Assembly (NCBI GenBank): GCA_003252455.1
Contig: QKED01000011.1
Coordinates: 1 to 64,000, forward strand
Length of the DNA: 64,000 nt
Source of the DNA: Gammaproteobacteria bacterium
Lineage (GTDB): Bacteria > Pseudomonadota > Gammaproteobacteria > Thiohalomonadales > Thiohalomonadaceae
Direction: 5' to 3'
The position numbers and the translations under genes are program-made. The notes beneath the pieces were generated by a model. The model was not told the DNA's origin, did not search any database, and was given only the letters and a program-made list of their open reading frames with translations. Each line of letters starts with the position of its first letter. The stretch's first letter is position 1. Below are positions 16,441-24,521 of this stretch, piece by piece.

Positions 16441-17471
16441 TGTTGCCAGCACCTCTCGCCTCGGCCCAGGCCCTGCGTGACCAGTTCGTCGACGGACTGC
16501 AGCGGCTGCTGGAACAGCCCGCTCTCGGGGCCTATATCCTGGTGTGTGCCAACGCCACCTTCGACGAAGAGGTGATGGCGCGCTGCGGAATACGCCTGCG
16601 TGAACGCCTGCGCGATCATCTTTCGGGCCTACGTGATGTGTTGGCACAGGGACGTGAACCGGAGGTGGCCGCCGACGATCTGCAGGTCTTCCTGCGCCTG
16701 TTGGCACTGGATGAGGCCGGCCTTGTTCCCCGCGAGACGCATCGTGTCGGTCCCTGGCAGGTGCAGTTCAATCTGCTACGCGCCTTCCGCCCGCAGCGCG
16801 CCAGTGGCCAGGTGATCCGCGAACTGTCGCGGCCCTTCGAGGCGCAAAAGTTCCACTTCGACAAGCCCTTCTTGCGCCAGGAGGTGTTCTGGGAGGGGGC
16901 ATTGCTCGGACGTGCGGTACAGCTGCTCTACAACAAATTCCCCTTCGCCCGCTACCACGGCCTGCTGGTGCCCGAGGTGACGGCAGGTCACCCCCAGCTC
17001 CTCACCGAGACGATGCACCACTACATCTGGCAGGTGACCGGCGCCCTAGCTGACAACATCCCCGAGATCGGGATCGGGTACAACGCCCTCGGTGCCGGGG
17101 CCTCGGTCAACCACCTGCACTTTCAAACCTTCGTCGAGGCACGGCTCCCCCTGGAGCAGATGGGGTGGCAGCACATGGGCGGAGCGCAGGACTACCCCCT
17201 AGTGGTCGAGCACCATGCGGATGTGCAGGGGGCCTGGGCGGCCATCGAGGCGCGTCACCGTGAGGGGATGCCGTACAACCTCATCTACCGCGCGGGGGGA
17301 TGCTATCTGGTTCAACGGGGGTGGCAGGGGGAGGTGGTGTTGCCGCAGTGGCTTCCGACCCTTACCTGGTATGAGGCGGCGGGGGGGATCACTTGCTTTA
17401 ATCGGGCCCAGTTCGAGGCCCTGGAGGCCGATGAGGTGACCGCAGCGCTCGCCCTGCTCAACGCGGACTGA
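16440..17471 (+). CDS. HIT/GalT-superfamily nucleotidyltransferase-like protein
   Basis: A 343-residue protein with the motif N-HLHFQ (H225-L-H227-F-Q229). HxHxQ is the signature of galactose-1-phosphate uridylyltransferase-type enzymes within the HIT superfamily; true HIT hydrolases have HxHxH. The preceding GYNALGAGASVNH and the YNKFPFARYHGLLVPE segment are consistent with a nucleotide-transferring fold. The overall sequence does not read as ordinary GalT, and the substrate is unknown. The ATG at 16440 overlaps the stop of the four-Cys gene, so the two are translationally coupled. Confidence 0.75.
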   Translation: MLPAPLASAQALRDQFVDGLQRLLEQPALGAYILVCANATFDEEVMARCGIRLRERLRDHLSGLRDVLAQGREPEVAADDLQVFLRLLALDEAGLVPRETHRVGPWQVQFNLLRAFRPQRASGQVIRELSRPFEAQKFHFDKPFLRQEVFWEGALLGRAVQLLYNKFPFARYHGLLVPEVTAGHPQLLTETMHHYIWQVTGALADNIPEIGIGYNALGAGASVNHLHFQTFVEARLPLEQMGWQHMGGAQDYPLVVEHHADVQGAWAAIEARHREGMPYNLIYRAGGCYLVQRGWQGEVVLPQWLPTLTWYEAAGGITCFNRAQFEALEADEVTAALALLNAD

Positions 17472-17486
17472 GCGCTGGGGAGAGGG

Positions 17487-18062
17487 TCATCCGACCCAGG
17501 TGCGTACCGCGCCCACATCGACATGGACGAAGTTGGAGTCGGGGTAGTAACCCACGCCCCCTTGACGGAATTGCTGGGCGAAGTCGCGCAGGTCTTTGAG
17601 TTCTACACCCTGCAGGCGGATGTCGGTGGCCTGGCCCTGCATGTGCAGGCTGCTCTTGGCCACGCCGTGGGTGTTGCGCCGCAGCATCTCGTTGGTCTTG
17701 GGCGAGCGGTAGCCGGAGATGATCTGCAGCGGCTTGCCGTTGCCCAGACCGCTCTGGATTTTGTAGAGCAGGTCGATGAGACGGGGAGACATGATGTGCG
17801 TCTCGTCCTGGCGGAAGTCGCGCAGCACGTAGTTGATGTCCTCCAGGGCCTCGTCGATGTAGCCGCCCTGGGCCCAGTAGATGGTGTCCAGGCTCTCGTT
17901 GGTGTGTAGATTCACCAGACGGAGGCGGCGCTCGGGCACGATTTTGTCCGAGGGCATGGCGAGGGCTGGGCCACAAAGGGCGGTACCAGCGAGGGCGACG
18001 GCACCGCGCAGCAGGCGGCGGCGGCTCGGGTCGGGGGTCAGAAGCGTCTTTGTATCACTCAT
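17487..18062 (-). CDS. mepK: MepK-like murein endopeptidase (DUF882, M15 fold)
   Basis: A 191-residue zinc peptidase that should cleave peptidoglycan crosslinks. It has a twin-arginine-like signal (SRRRLLRG, residues 13-20) with a hydrophobic core to about residue 35. The zinc site is SLHMQGQATD (His140, Asp147) and FVHVDVG (His180), with the usual SGYRSPKTNEMLRR segment. The length matches the YcbK family. It is convergent with the GalT-like gene across 15 bases. Confidence 0.88.
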   Translation of the reverse strand: MSDTKTLLTPDPSRRRLLRGAVALAGTALCGPALAMPSDKIVPERRLRLVNLHTNESLDTIYWAQGGYIDEALEDINYVLRDFRQDETHIMSPRLIDLLYKIQSGLGNGKPLQIISGYRSPKTNEMLRRNTHGVAKSSLHMQGQATDIRLQGVELKDLRDFAQQFRQGGVGYYPDSNFVHVDVGAVRTWVG

Positions 18063-18233
18063 GGCAGGGATTATACCTATGCCGTCCGGGGAAGGAATGA
18101 CCAGAACCCCGATCTTCGAGTGATAAGTGTCACGAAATGTGACATCGGCTGGATTGACAGTCAGGGAGTGTGACGCGGTTACAGACCGGCCTGGGGCCGG
18201 CCCGTGGGGAGGGGATGCGACGGGGCGGGTGGG

Positions 18234-18632
18234 TCAGGCGCTCAGACTGAGCCCAGTCAGCAGCTGCAGCAGACGCTCTTCGCCTCGTGGGGAGATGAGG
18301 GCAAACTCGACGCCGGTCCAGCGGTTGCCGAGGCGCTCGGGGTCCTCGACACTGAAGAGCACCTCGCCGATGAGTGGGATGGGCTGAGCCTGACCGGGGA
18401 AGTCGAGCAACATGCAGAGCTTGTCGCCGCTGTCAAAGTGCTGATTGGCACTGAAGCTGAGGCCGTTGCTGTGCACCTCTGCGTGGATCAGCAGCTCTTT
18501 ATGCTGGGCGGTGCGGTGGGCGAAGGCCTGGGTTACGCAGGCGTCGATGTCGTGCGGACGGGCCGCTTGACGGGCGAACTGCTCATCGGTGAGCAGACGA
18601 AAGCTCAGACGGACGGGGGTCGTCTCGTGCAT
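18234..18632 (-). CDS. PilZ-like domain protein
   Basis: A 132-residue cytoplasmic protein. The central part (about residues 47-110, LLIHAEVHSNGLSFSANQHFDSGDKLCMLLDFP, then WTGVEFALISPRGEERLLQLL) has the beta-barrel pattern of PilZ domains, but the canonical RxxxR and DxSxxG c-di-GMP residues are not clear. It may therefore be a non-binding PilZ. GGAGG precedes the ATG. It lies downstream of the Sel1 gene on the same strand, separated by 244 bp. Confidence 0.55.
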   Translation of the reverse strand: MHETTPVRLSFRLLTDEQFARQAARPHDIDACVTQAFAHRTAQHKELLIHAEVHSNGLSFSANQHFDSGDKLCMLLDFPGQAQPIPLIGEVLFSVEDPERLGNRWTGVEFALISPRGEERLLQLLTGLSLSA

Positions 18633-18841
18633 GTCACATCCTCCTCGGTACGCATGGGTGTGCCCTGTTGGGCTGTTTTTATGGTCCGCAGGCTCAAGGC
18701 CGTGGGTACCTTATCTTTATGAACGATTGTAAGCGAGAAAGATAGTAGGAAATGTGCGGGATTTCCATTTCCGTGTACCGAAACGTTGCAGGGAAATGGC
18801 GGAGGGTGGTGTAGGAGAATACCTATGAGCCGGCGGGCCTG

Positions 18842-18867
18842 GGCCCCCCATTGGTGTTCGGGGGGCC
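18842..18867 (-). terminator. GC hairpin after the Sel1 gene
   Basis: GGCCCCCC (18842-18849) pairs with GGGGGGCC (18860-18867) across a 10-base loop, 10 bases after the Sel1 stop. There is no T-tract on the minus strand, so it may only stabilise the 3' end or help Rho-dependent termination. Confidence 0.4.
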
Positions 18868-18876
18868 TGGGTACGG

Positions 18877-19956
18877 TCAGTGGAAGGGGTCTACGTAACG
18901 CTGGAAGTAGTCGCGGGAGAGCCCCTGCCCCTGTTCCAGTTGGCTGGGGGTCATGCGCTGGGCGAGTTGGTCGCGCAGGGTGAGCGCCTCCGAGATGCCC
19001 TGGGAGGCGGCCAGGTTGTACCAGGTGTAGGCGAGGATGAAGTCTTGCGGAACGCCACGTCCGAGGCGGTAGGCCTCGGCCACCTGATACTGCGCCTCGG
19101 CGTCACCCTGTTCGGCCAGGGTGCGGTACTGGCTGGTAGCCTGGGGCACGGCGATACGGGTCGGTGCGGGGGAGGCGTTCACGTTGGTCTGCACCGGTGC
19201 GGCTGGGATCACGACCGTCGACGGTGTCGGCGCGGCGACCGGCATGGCCGCTGGCATCGGCGTCGGTTCGCTGTTGGCCGAACTCGGCATGGGCGGTTGG
19301 GGGGCGGCCTTGTTGGAGGCGCCGAGCACCTCGCAGGAGATCTGCGTCACGCCGGTACTGTCGGAAGAGAAGAGGGCGGTGCCGCCATTGCTGCTCTCTT
19401 GGGCGGAGCAGCTGCCCTGGGTCGCCTCGGCGCCGTAGTTACGCAGGAAGGCGAGGTTGTGCTGGGCGCTGATATGCCCCTTGGCGGCAGCCTGGCTGTA
19501 CCAGTGCTCGGCCTCGCTGGGGTTGGGCGACATGCCCAGCCCCTTGGTGTACATGATGCCGAGGTTGTTCATGGCGTCGGCGTTGCCCTGCGTGGCGGCG
19601 AGTTTGAACACGCGCATCGCCTCAGTGAAGTTCTGGTTGACGTGCTGACCGTTCATGTAGAGCACGCCGAGGGCGTTCTGCGCGTCGGCGTTGCCCTGGT
19701 TGGCCGCGCGCTGGTACCAGTTGACCGCCTCACGGTAGTCCTGTGGTACGCCGGAGCCGGTCTTGTAGAGGTCTCCGAGGCGCTTCTGCGCGCGTGCGTT
19801 GCCCTCGTTGGCCAGGGGCTGCCACTGGGCGAAGGCGGCCTTGTAGTCACCCCGCGAGTAGGCGTTGAGGCCCTGCTGGAAGTCTGCCGCTTGGAGCGTG
19901 GTGGCGCCGAGCAGCAGGAGTGATGAGACGGCGAGAATCCTTGATTTGCCCAACAT
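18877..19956 (-). CDS. Sel1-repeat (TPR-like) periplasmic protein
   Basis: A 359-residue protein with a signal peptide (about residues 1-24, ending TLQA). At least four consecutive Sel1 repeats (consensus A-x-WY-x-x-A-A-x-x-G-x-A-x-A-x-x-x-L-G) fill the N-terminal half. Next comes a Cys-containing segment with two Cys that may form a disulfide, then a Pro/Ala/Thr-rich linker and a final Sel1 repeat near the C terminus. Such solenoids scaffold protein interactions. The ATG at 19956 has GGAGGG 8 bases upstream; a start at 19983 would add 9 residues without such a box. Confidence 0.85.
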   Translation of the reverse strand: MLGKSRILAVSSLLLLGATTLQAADFQQGLNAYSRGDYKAAFAQWQPLANEGNARAQKRLGDLYKTGSGVPQDYREAVNWYQRAANQGNADAQNALGVLYMNGQHVNQNFTEAMRVFKLAATQGNADAMNNLGIMYTKGLGMSPNPSEAEHWYSQAAAKGHISAQHNLAFLRNYGAEATQGSCSAQESSNGGTALFSSDSTGVTQISCEVLGASNKAAPQPPMPSSANSEPTPMPAAMPVAAPTPSTVVIPAAPVQTNVNASPAPTRIAVPQATSQYRTLAEQGDAEAQYQVAEAYRLGRGVPQDFILAYTWYNLAASQGISEALTLRDQLAQRMTPSQLEQGQGLSRDYFQRYVDPFH

Positions 19957-20028
19957 GGGGTGCACCCTCCTTCGGAGATTCAATGGTTCGGGGTGGTAGA
20001 TAATGGCATCACTATGCGCGTTGTAGGT

Positions 20029-20448
20029 TCACTCGTCCACCTCGTCGACATCCACCTGGCCGGTGAGCCGACGGCGGATGAGTGACCAGGAGAGACCGAT
20101 GCTCAACACCGCGCTCAAGAGGAACAGGACCAGATAGGCGAGCGCCCTCGGCGTGTCGGCACTGACCCAGCCGAGGTCGACAAAGAGCCAGATCAGGGTG
20201 CCGAAGAAGGCCCCGGCGAGGGCCAGGCCGATGAGTCCGAGCGAGCGCAGGGTGGCACGCAGATAGACCACCCAACCGATCACCAGCACCACGCCCAGGA
20301 GGGCCTTGGCCGGGGTGATGGCCGGCAGTTGCAGCAGGGTCCAGTGGTAGTAGGAGTAACCTTCGGGGTTATAGCTGGCAAAGACCAAGACCAGGGCGAA
20401 GAGCAGGCGCAGGAGGTAACCTGTCCAGTTGAGGGCCTGTCCGCTCAT
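20029..20448 (-). CDS. Four-helix membrane protein resembling DUF6524
   Basis: A 139-residue protein with four predicted transmembrane helices and the motif YNPEGYSYYHW between the first two, which recalls the DUF6524 group of small membrane proteins. GGAG lies just before the ATG at 20448; an upstream in-frame start would run into the divergent MotA-like gene's promoter region. The C-terminal tail is acidic (DVDEVDE). Function unknown. It diverges from the ion-motor pair by 146 bp. Confidence 0.7.
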   Translation of the reverse strand: MSGQALNWTGYLLRLLFALVLVFASYNPEGYSYYHWTLLQLPAITPAKALLGVVLVIGWVVYLRATLRSLGLIGLALAGAFFGTLIWLFVDLGWVSADTPRALAYLVLFLLSAVLSIGLSWSLIRRRLTGQVDVDEVDE

Positions 20449-20594
20449 GAGCGCTCCTTTCGTGCTGAGACCATCGGCGGCGAGGATGGGAAGGGTCACA
20501 GGTGGGGGAGTATAGTGGGCCGGGGCGGTGTTTGGCCGCATGCCAGGTCACAATACCGGGTCTCGTCGAGTGGCGACCCCGGAGCGAGGAGCCG

Positions 20595-21527
20595 ATGATC
20601 GAGTTCAACCCACACTACAGCCGCGCCATTCTCATCCGTATGTTGATACTGACCATCCTCGTCATGGTCCTGGCGCTACTCGGCTACGACTTTCTCCATC
20701 GTCTCTATCTGGAAAACCAGACCACCCTGACGGGGTATTTGGCCAATGGTGCCATCATCCTGCTCTTTCTGCTAGGGCTCGGGCGGGTCGCTGGGCTGCT
20801 CTGGCGCTATCGCCGTGAGGAGGCGGCGCTAGGCCAGTTCGCCGAGGAGATGGCGCTCGGGCGCAACAGCCCCTCGGTCGACGTGGATGAGGAGTCGCTC
20901 ATCTTCCACCGCTTTCGTCTGCTCACCAGCCTTTCGCGGCAGCGTGCCCCCATCGACCACAACGCCCTCGCCTCGGCGCTGCTCGCCAGCGAGAGTACGC
21001 GCACCAGTCTGCCGCGTTTCATCAACAATATCCTCATCCTCGGCGGTGTCTTCGGCACCATTATCTCCCTCTCCATCGCCCTCATGGGCGCCTCGAATCT
21101 GCTCGACAACGCCAGCGACACCAGCCAGATGGGGCTGGTGATCCACGGCATGTCCACCGCCCTCTCCACCACCCTCACGGCGATCGTCTGCTATGTCTTT
21201 CACGGCTACTTCTATATGAAGCTCAACGATGCACAGACCCAGCTCCTGAGCGGCATCGAACAGGTTACCGCCGTGCACCTGTTGCCGCGCATCAACGTCA
21301 CCCCCGAGAGCCTGTTGCACGAGGTGGCCGAACTGGTGCGCGCCCTGCGCGAGGTGACCGACGGCCTGCGCCAGACGCAACAGAGCCAGCGCCAGGCAGG
21401 TGAGGCGCTACACGCCGCGGTGGCCGAATTGGCCCCCGGCTTCGAACGCCTGGGGCACGGACTCGACGGGGTCGAACGCACCCTGCGCAGCGGCTTCCGC
21501 CTCTCCAGCGGGGGGGACGAGGCGTGA
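20595..21527 (+). CDS. MotA/TolQ/ExbB-like proton channel subunit
   Basis: A 310-residue inner-membrane protein. Helices lie at about 11-30, 47-67, 145-168 and 183-205. The pore helices carry the family-typical GGVFGTIISL and the Thr/Ser-rich GMSTALSTTLTAI, with a long cytoplasmic loop (70-140) between helix pairs. In this superfamily five such subunits surround two MotB/TolR-like subunits and couple ion flow to rotation or force. The gene overlaps its partner by 4 bases (GTGA). No flagellar, Tol or TonB genes are nearby, so it is a stand-alone motor of unknown purpose. Confidence 0.85.
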   Translation: MIEFNPHYSRAILIRMLILTILVMVLALLGYDFLHRLYLENQTTLTGYLANGAIILLFLLGLGRVAGLLWRYRREEAALGQFAEEMALGRNSPSVDVDEESLIFHRFRLLTSLSRQRAPIDHNALASALLASESTRTSLPRFINNILILGGVFGTIISLSIALMGASNLLDNASDTSQMGLVIHGMSTALSTTLTAIVCYVFHGYFYMKLNDAQTQLLSGIEQVTAVHLLPRINVTPESLLHEVAELVRALREVTDGLRQTQQSQRQAGEALHAAVAELAPGFERLGHGLDGVERTLRSGFRLSSGGDEA

Positions 21528-22504
21528 GCGGCTTCGTCGACCTGCGGCTGAATCACGCCGAGGGGAGCGGCGGTGGTGAGAGCTTCTGGCCCTCCTTCAC
21601 CGACATCATGATGGTGGTGATGATGATCTTCATGATCGCCAGCACCGTGCTGGTGATGCGCAACTGGGAGTTGGTGGCGGAGTTGCGCGCCACCATGCAT
21701 GCCCAGGAGGAGGCGCGCGCCGAGCAGGCGCGGGCGCTGGAGCTGGTCAACACCACCAGCCAGGAGAACGCCACCCTGGAGGAGCGGCTGGCGCAGAGCG
21801 AACACCAGCTCTCCCTCGTGCGTATGCGCCTGATGCAGGCGGACGAGGAGCGCACCCGCCTGGAGGGCGAGGGGCGTGCCCAGCGTGGCGAGCTGGAGCT
21901 GGCGCGCACCGCCCTCCAGCAGGGGCGCCTGCGCGAGGCCGAGAGCAGCCGCCGCATCGAACAGCTCAATCAGCGTGTGCATGCGCAAGACGATCGGCTC
22001 ACCCTCCTGGAGGGTGAGTTGGGCCAGGCGAGTGCCCGCCTCGGCCAGTTGGCGCGCGAACGCGACGACCTGCTCACCGCACAGGCCCAACTCGGTGAGG
22101 AGAAGGGGGTATTGGAGAGCCGCCTCAGTGAGTTGGAGGCGGCACGCAGTCAGCGTAGCGAGGAGCTGGCAGACCTGCGCGAGGAGTACAGCCAGCTCAA
22201 GGTGCAGTACGACAAGCTGGTGCGCCCGGCGCGCAGCGCGGCGGGTAAGCGCGTGGTGGAGGTGCGATACGAGCGGGTAGCGGGTGAAGAGCGCTATCGC
22301 ATCAAGGAGCCGGGTAGCGAGGGCTACCGCGAGGTGGCGCGCGCCGAATTGGAGCAGCGCCTCGACACCCTACGCGACGCTGGCGAGCCGGGCAGCCTCT
22401 ACGTGAAGATCATCATCCCCGAGCAGAGCGGCCTCTCCTACAACGAGGCGTGGCGCTTTACCAGCGAGATCCTCAACCGCTACGACTACTACTACGTGGA
22501 GTAG
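21524..22504 (+). CDS. MotB/ZorB-like motor subunit with long coiled coil
   Basis: A 326-residue partner of the preceding channel protein. A short N-terminal tail and one transmembrane helix (about 24-45) contain FWPSFTDIMM, with Asp27 as the likely ion-carrying acid, as in MotB and TolR. A coiled coil of roughly 180 residues (50-235) follows, and then a compact unfamiliar C-terminal domain (245-326) ending YDYYYVE. There is no OmpA-like peptidoglycan-binding domain. The GTG start overlaps the upstream stop. The force probably goes to an unknown periplasmic or envelope partner reached by the coiled coil. Confidence 0.82.
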   Translation: MSGFVDLRLNHAEGSGGGESFWPSFTDIMMVVMMIFMIASTVLVMRNWELVAELRATMHAQEEARAEQARALELVNTTSQENATLEERLAQSEHQLSLVRMRLMQADEERTRLEGEGRAQRGELELARTALQQGRLREAESSRRIEQLNQRVHAQDDRLTLLEGELGQASARLGQLARERDDLLTAQAQLGEEKGVLESRLSELEAARSQRSEELADLREEYSQLKVQYDKLVRPARSAAGKRVVEVRYERVAGEERYRIKEPGSEGYREVARAELEQRLDTLRDAGEPGSLYVKIIIPEQSGLSYNEAWRFTSEILNRYDYYYVE

Positions 22505-22517
22505 GGGGCTCGGCTAC

Positions 22518-23492
22518 TCAGGCGAGCTGGTCGGCCAGCGGTTGTGGTACGAAGGCCTCGACCTTCTCGTGGACCTGCCCGAGGCGCTGGCGGCAGCAGC
22601 TGAGCAGCTGCGGCGTGGACACCTGCCCCTCGCGCCAGTGGGCGTGGCAGTAGCCAAGCTGGATGTGCAGGTTGATAAAGCCACTGCGGCTCTTCACCGG
22701 CTTGACGTTGAGCATGCGCTCCAGCTTTTGCAGGCTGCGCGAGGCGGCCTCCGCCTCGTCGTCGAAGGGGATGGCGAGGACGAACTCATCGAGCCCGATA
22801 CGTGCCACCGGGTCATCCGGGCGCACCGAGCGGCGCATGCGCCGGGCCACCGAGTGAAGCACCTCGTCGAAGGTCGAGTCACCGTGTTTCTCGCGGATCG
22901 CATCGGCCCCCTGCAGTTTCACTAGGCAGACCCCCACCACGCCACCGCGCGCCTCGGTGCGCTGCAGCAGGGCATCGACGCGGCGGGTGAAGCCGCGTTC
23001 GTTGTCGAGCTGAGTGGTGGGGTCTATGGTGCAGACCCCTTCGAGCTGCTGCTGTTGGTGTTGCAGCCGTGCCAGCAGGGCATTGTGTTGACGCGAGAGG
23101 CGCCCGGTGGCGTAGGTACGCGCAGCCATCTCCTTATTGTTCGGTGGCTTGGTCAGGTAGTCGTCTACGCCGCCGTCGAAGGCCTGATAGAGAGGCCCCA
23201 CACCCTCCTTGGCGGTGAGCAGGATGATGCCGGTGTAGTGGTGGTTGGCCTGGTCCAGTTCGCGCACCTTTGCGGTCAACTGCAGGCCGTCCATCTCGGG
23301 CATCACCCAGTCGGCCAGCAGTACGTCGCAGGGGCGCTCGGCGATGGCGGCGAGGGCGTCGCTGACGGTGTTGGCGATGCGGATATCCTTGAATCCCTCC
23401 AGGGTGAGCACCTTCTTGACGTAGACGCAGCTGAACTTCATGTCGTCCACGACCAGGATCGACAGGCTGGATTGCAGGTCGGTGTCGAGCAT
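22518..23492 (-). CDS. Response regulator with degenerate GGDEF domain
   Basis: A 324-residue cytoplasmic signalling protein. The receiver domain (about 10-125) has the acidic pair Asp16-Asp17, phospho-acceptor Asp61 (LLADWVMPEMDG) and Lys115 (TKPP). After a Gln-rich linker (145-150) comes a GGDEF-type domain whose signature reads RIGLDEF (233-237 GLDEF), so one essential Gly is replaced by Leu. It is therefore probably a poor or inactive diguanylate cyclase. GGGAG precedes the ATG. It is convergent with the motor pair, 13 bases away. Confidence 0.87.
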   Translation of the reverse strand: MLDTDLQSSLSILVVDDMKFSCVYVKKVLTLEGFKDIRIANTVSDALAAIAERPCDVLLADWVMPEMDGLQLTAKVRELDQANHHYTGIILLTAKEGVGPLYQAFDGGVDDYLTKPPNNKEMAARTYATGRLSRQHNALLARLQHQQQQLEGVCTIDPTTQLDNERGFTRRVDALLQRTEARGGVVGVCLVKLQGADAIREKHGDSTFDEVLHSVARRMRRSVRPDDPVARIGLDEFVLAIPFDDEAEAASRSLQKLERMLNVKPVKSRSGFINLHIQLGYCHAHWREGQVSTPQLLSCCRQRLGQVHEKVEAFVPQPLADQLA

Positions 23493-23562
23493 GGGCCCAC
23501 TCCCTGAAAATGTGATTTTTTGTGTCGAAATTATCGCCGTAGCGCTCTTTATATTGTCGTGA

Positions 23563-23578
23563 CACTGTGCACACAGTG
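23563..23578. promoter_or_regulatory. Operator-like inverted repeat in a divergent region
   Basis: CACTGTG-CA-CACAGTG, a perfect 7-bp dyad with a 2-base spacer, lies in the 278-bp region between the divergent response regulator and dienelactone hydrolase-like genes. The half-site CACTGTG recurs in CCACTGTGGC at 23597-23606. It may bind a regulator of one or both genes. Confidence 0.45.
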
Positions 23579-23770
23579 GGGCGAACTATCTATATCCACT
23601 GTGGCTATTCGCACCCCTTGGCGCACCTTCGAGGCGCTTTTCCTCAGGCCTCTAGCCGGTTTTCGCCCTTAACGTCTGGATCTTTCCCAACGACAGGAGT
23701 AGAAAGCAGATCTCAGCCCAGGGGCGCACAGGCATCCGCGGTTCATCACGTTGCAAGGGTCGGGAGAGAA

Positions 23771-24415
23771 ATGTACCTGAAGACGGCAGGCATCGAGTTC
23801 GAGGTAACCCTCAAAGGTCCTGAGGACGCCGACAAGGCCGTGCTCATCGTGCACGACTGGTGGGGCATGCTCGCCTACAACGAAGAGTGGGCGGAGCGCT
23901 TCGCCGGTCTCGGTTTCCGCGCCATGGTGGTCGACCTCTACGACGGTGCTATCGCCGATAACCCGCAGCACGCCGGTGAGCTGATGCGCGCCATCGATCA
24001 GGACGAGGCCGACGCCAAACTGACCAAGGCGCTGGAGGTGCTGGCCGAGGGGGGGCGCAAGGTGCTCACCCTGGGCTGGTCCCTCGGTGGCCGTCAGGCG
24101 CTGCACGCCGCCCTGCTCGACCCGGAACACGTGGTCGGTTCGGTCGTCTTCTACAGCCGCATGCCCACCAATCCCGAGGAGCTGGTCCAGCTGCCGGGCC
24201 CGGTGCTGGCCATCTATGCCGAGACCGAGCGCAACTGGCCGGAGAAGATGCACGCCTTCGACGCCGCCATGGCCGAGGCGGGTAAGCCGGTGGAGAGCCA
24301 CTCCTACAAGGCCGACCACGGCTTCGTCAATCCCGGTAGTCGCCACTACAACGCCGACGCCGCCAGCGCCAGCTGGGAAGAGGTGAAGGGCTTCGTCGAG
24401 CGCCTCTTCGCCTAA
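23771..24415 (+). CDS. Dienelactone hydrolase-like alpha/beta hydrolase
   Basis: A 214-residue cytoplasmic alpha/beta hydrolase. The nucleophile elbow reads GWSLGG (Ser104), where classical dienelactone hydrolases have Cys. His183 in ADHGF is the catalytic His, and the acid is probably Glu151 or Glu153 in YAETERN. The oxyanion segment HDWWG is intact. The ATG at 23771 with GGGAGAG upstream fits the family start (MYLKTAGIEFEV); earlier in-frame starts give an unrelated leader. Substrate unknown. Confidence 0.8.
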   Translation: MYLKTAGIEFEVTLKGPEDADKAVLIVHDWWGMLAYNEEWAERFAGLGFRAMVVDLYDGAIADNPQHAGELMRAIDQDEADAKLTKALEVLAEGGRKVLTLGWSLGGRQALHAALLDPEHVVGSVVFYSRMPTNPEELVQLPGPVLAIYAETERNWPEKMHAFDAAMAEAGKPVESHSYKADHGFVNPGSRHYNADAASASWEEVKGFVERLFA

Positions 24416-24521
24416 CCGCCGCGCTCACCCTTTGCCCCGCATGGGGCGGTCGCACCCAACGGTCTACTCCCCGCGCGCGCCCTTCGCGACGGCCCCACCG
24501 GGCGACTCGGGGTGTGCCGGA

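Noticed and set aside
20595-22504. Zorya anti-phage system (ZorA/ZorB)
   Set aside because: The MotA/MotB-like pair resembles ZorAB in layout, but no ZorC, ZorD or ZorE genes are adjacent. The neighbours are a response regulator and a DUF6524-like gene.
23567-23770. N-terminal extension of the dienelactone hydrolase-like protein from an upstream in-frame start
   Set aside because: The extension is not family-like and covers the operator-like dyad. The ATG at 23771 has a ribosome-binding site and the expected N terminus.
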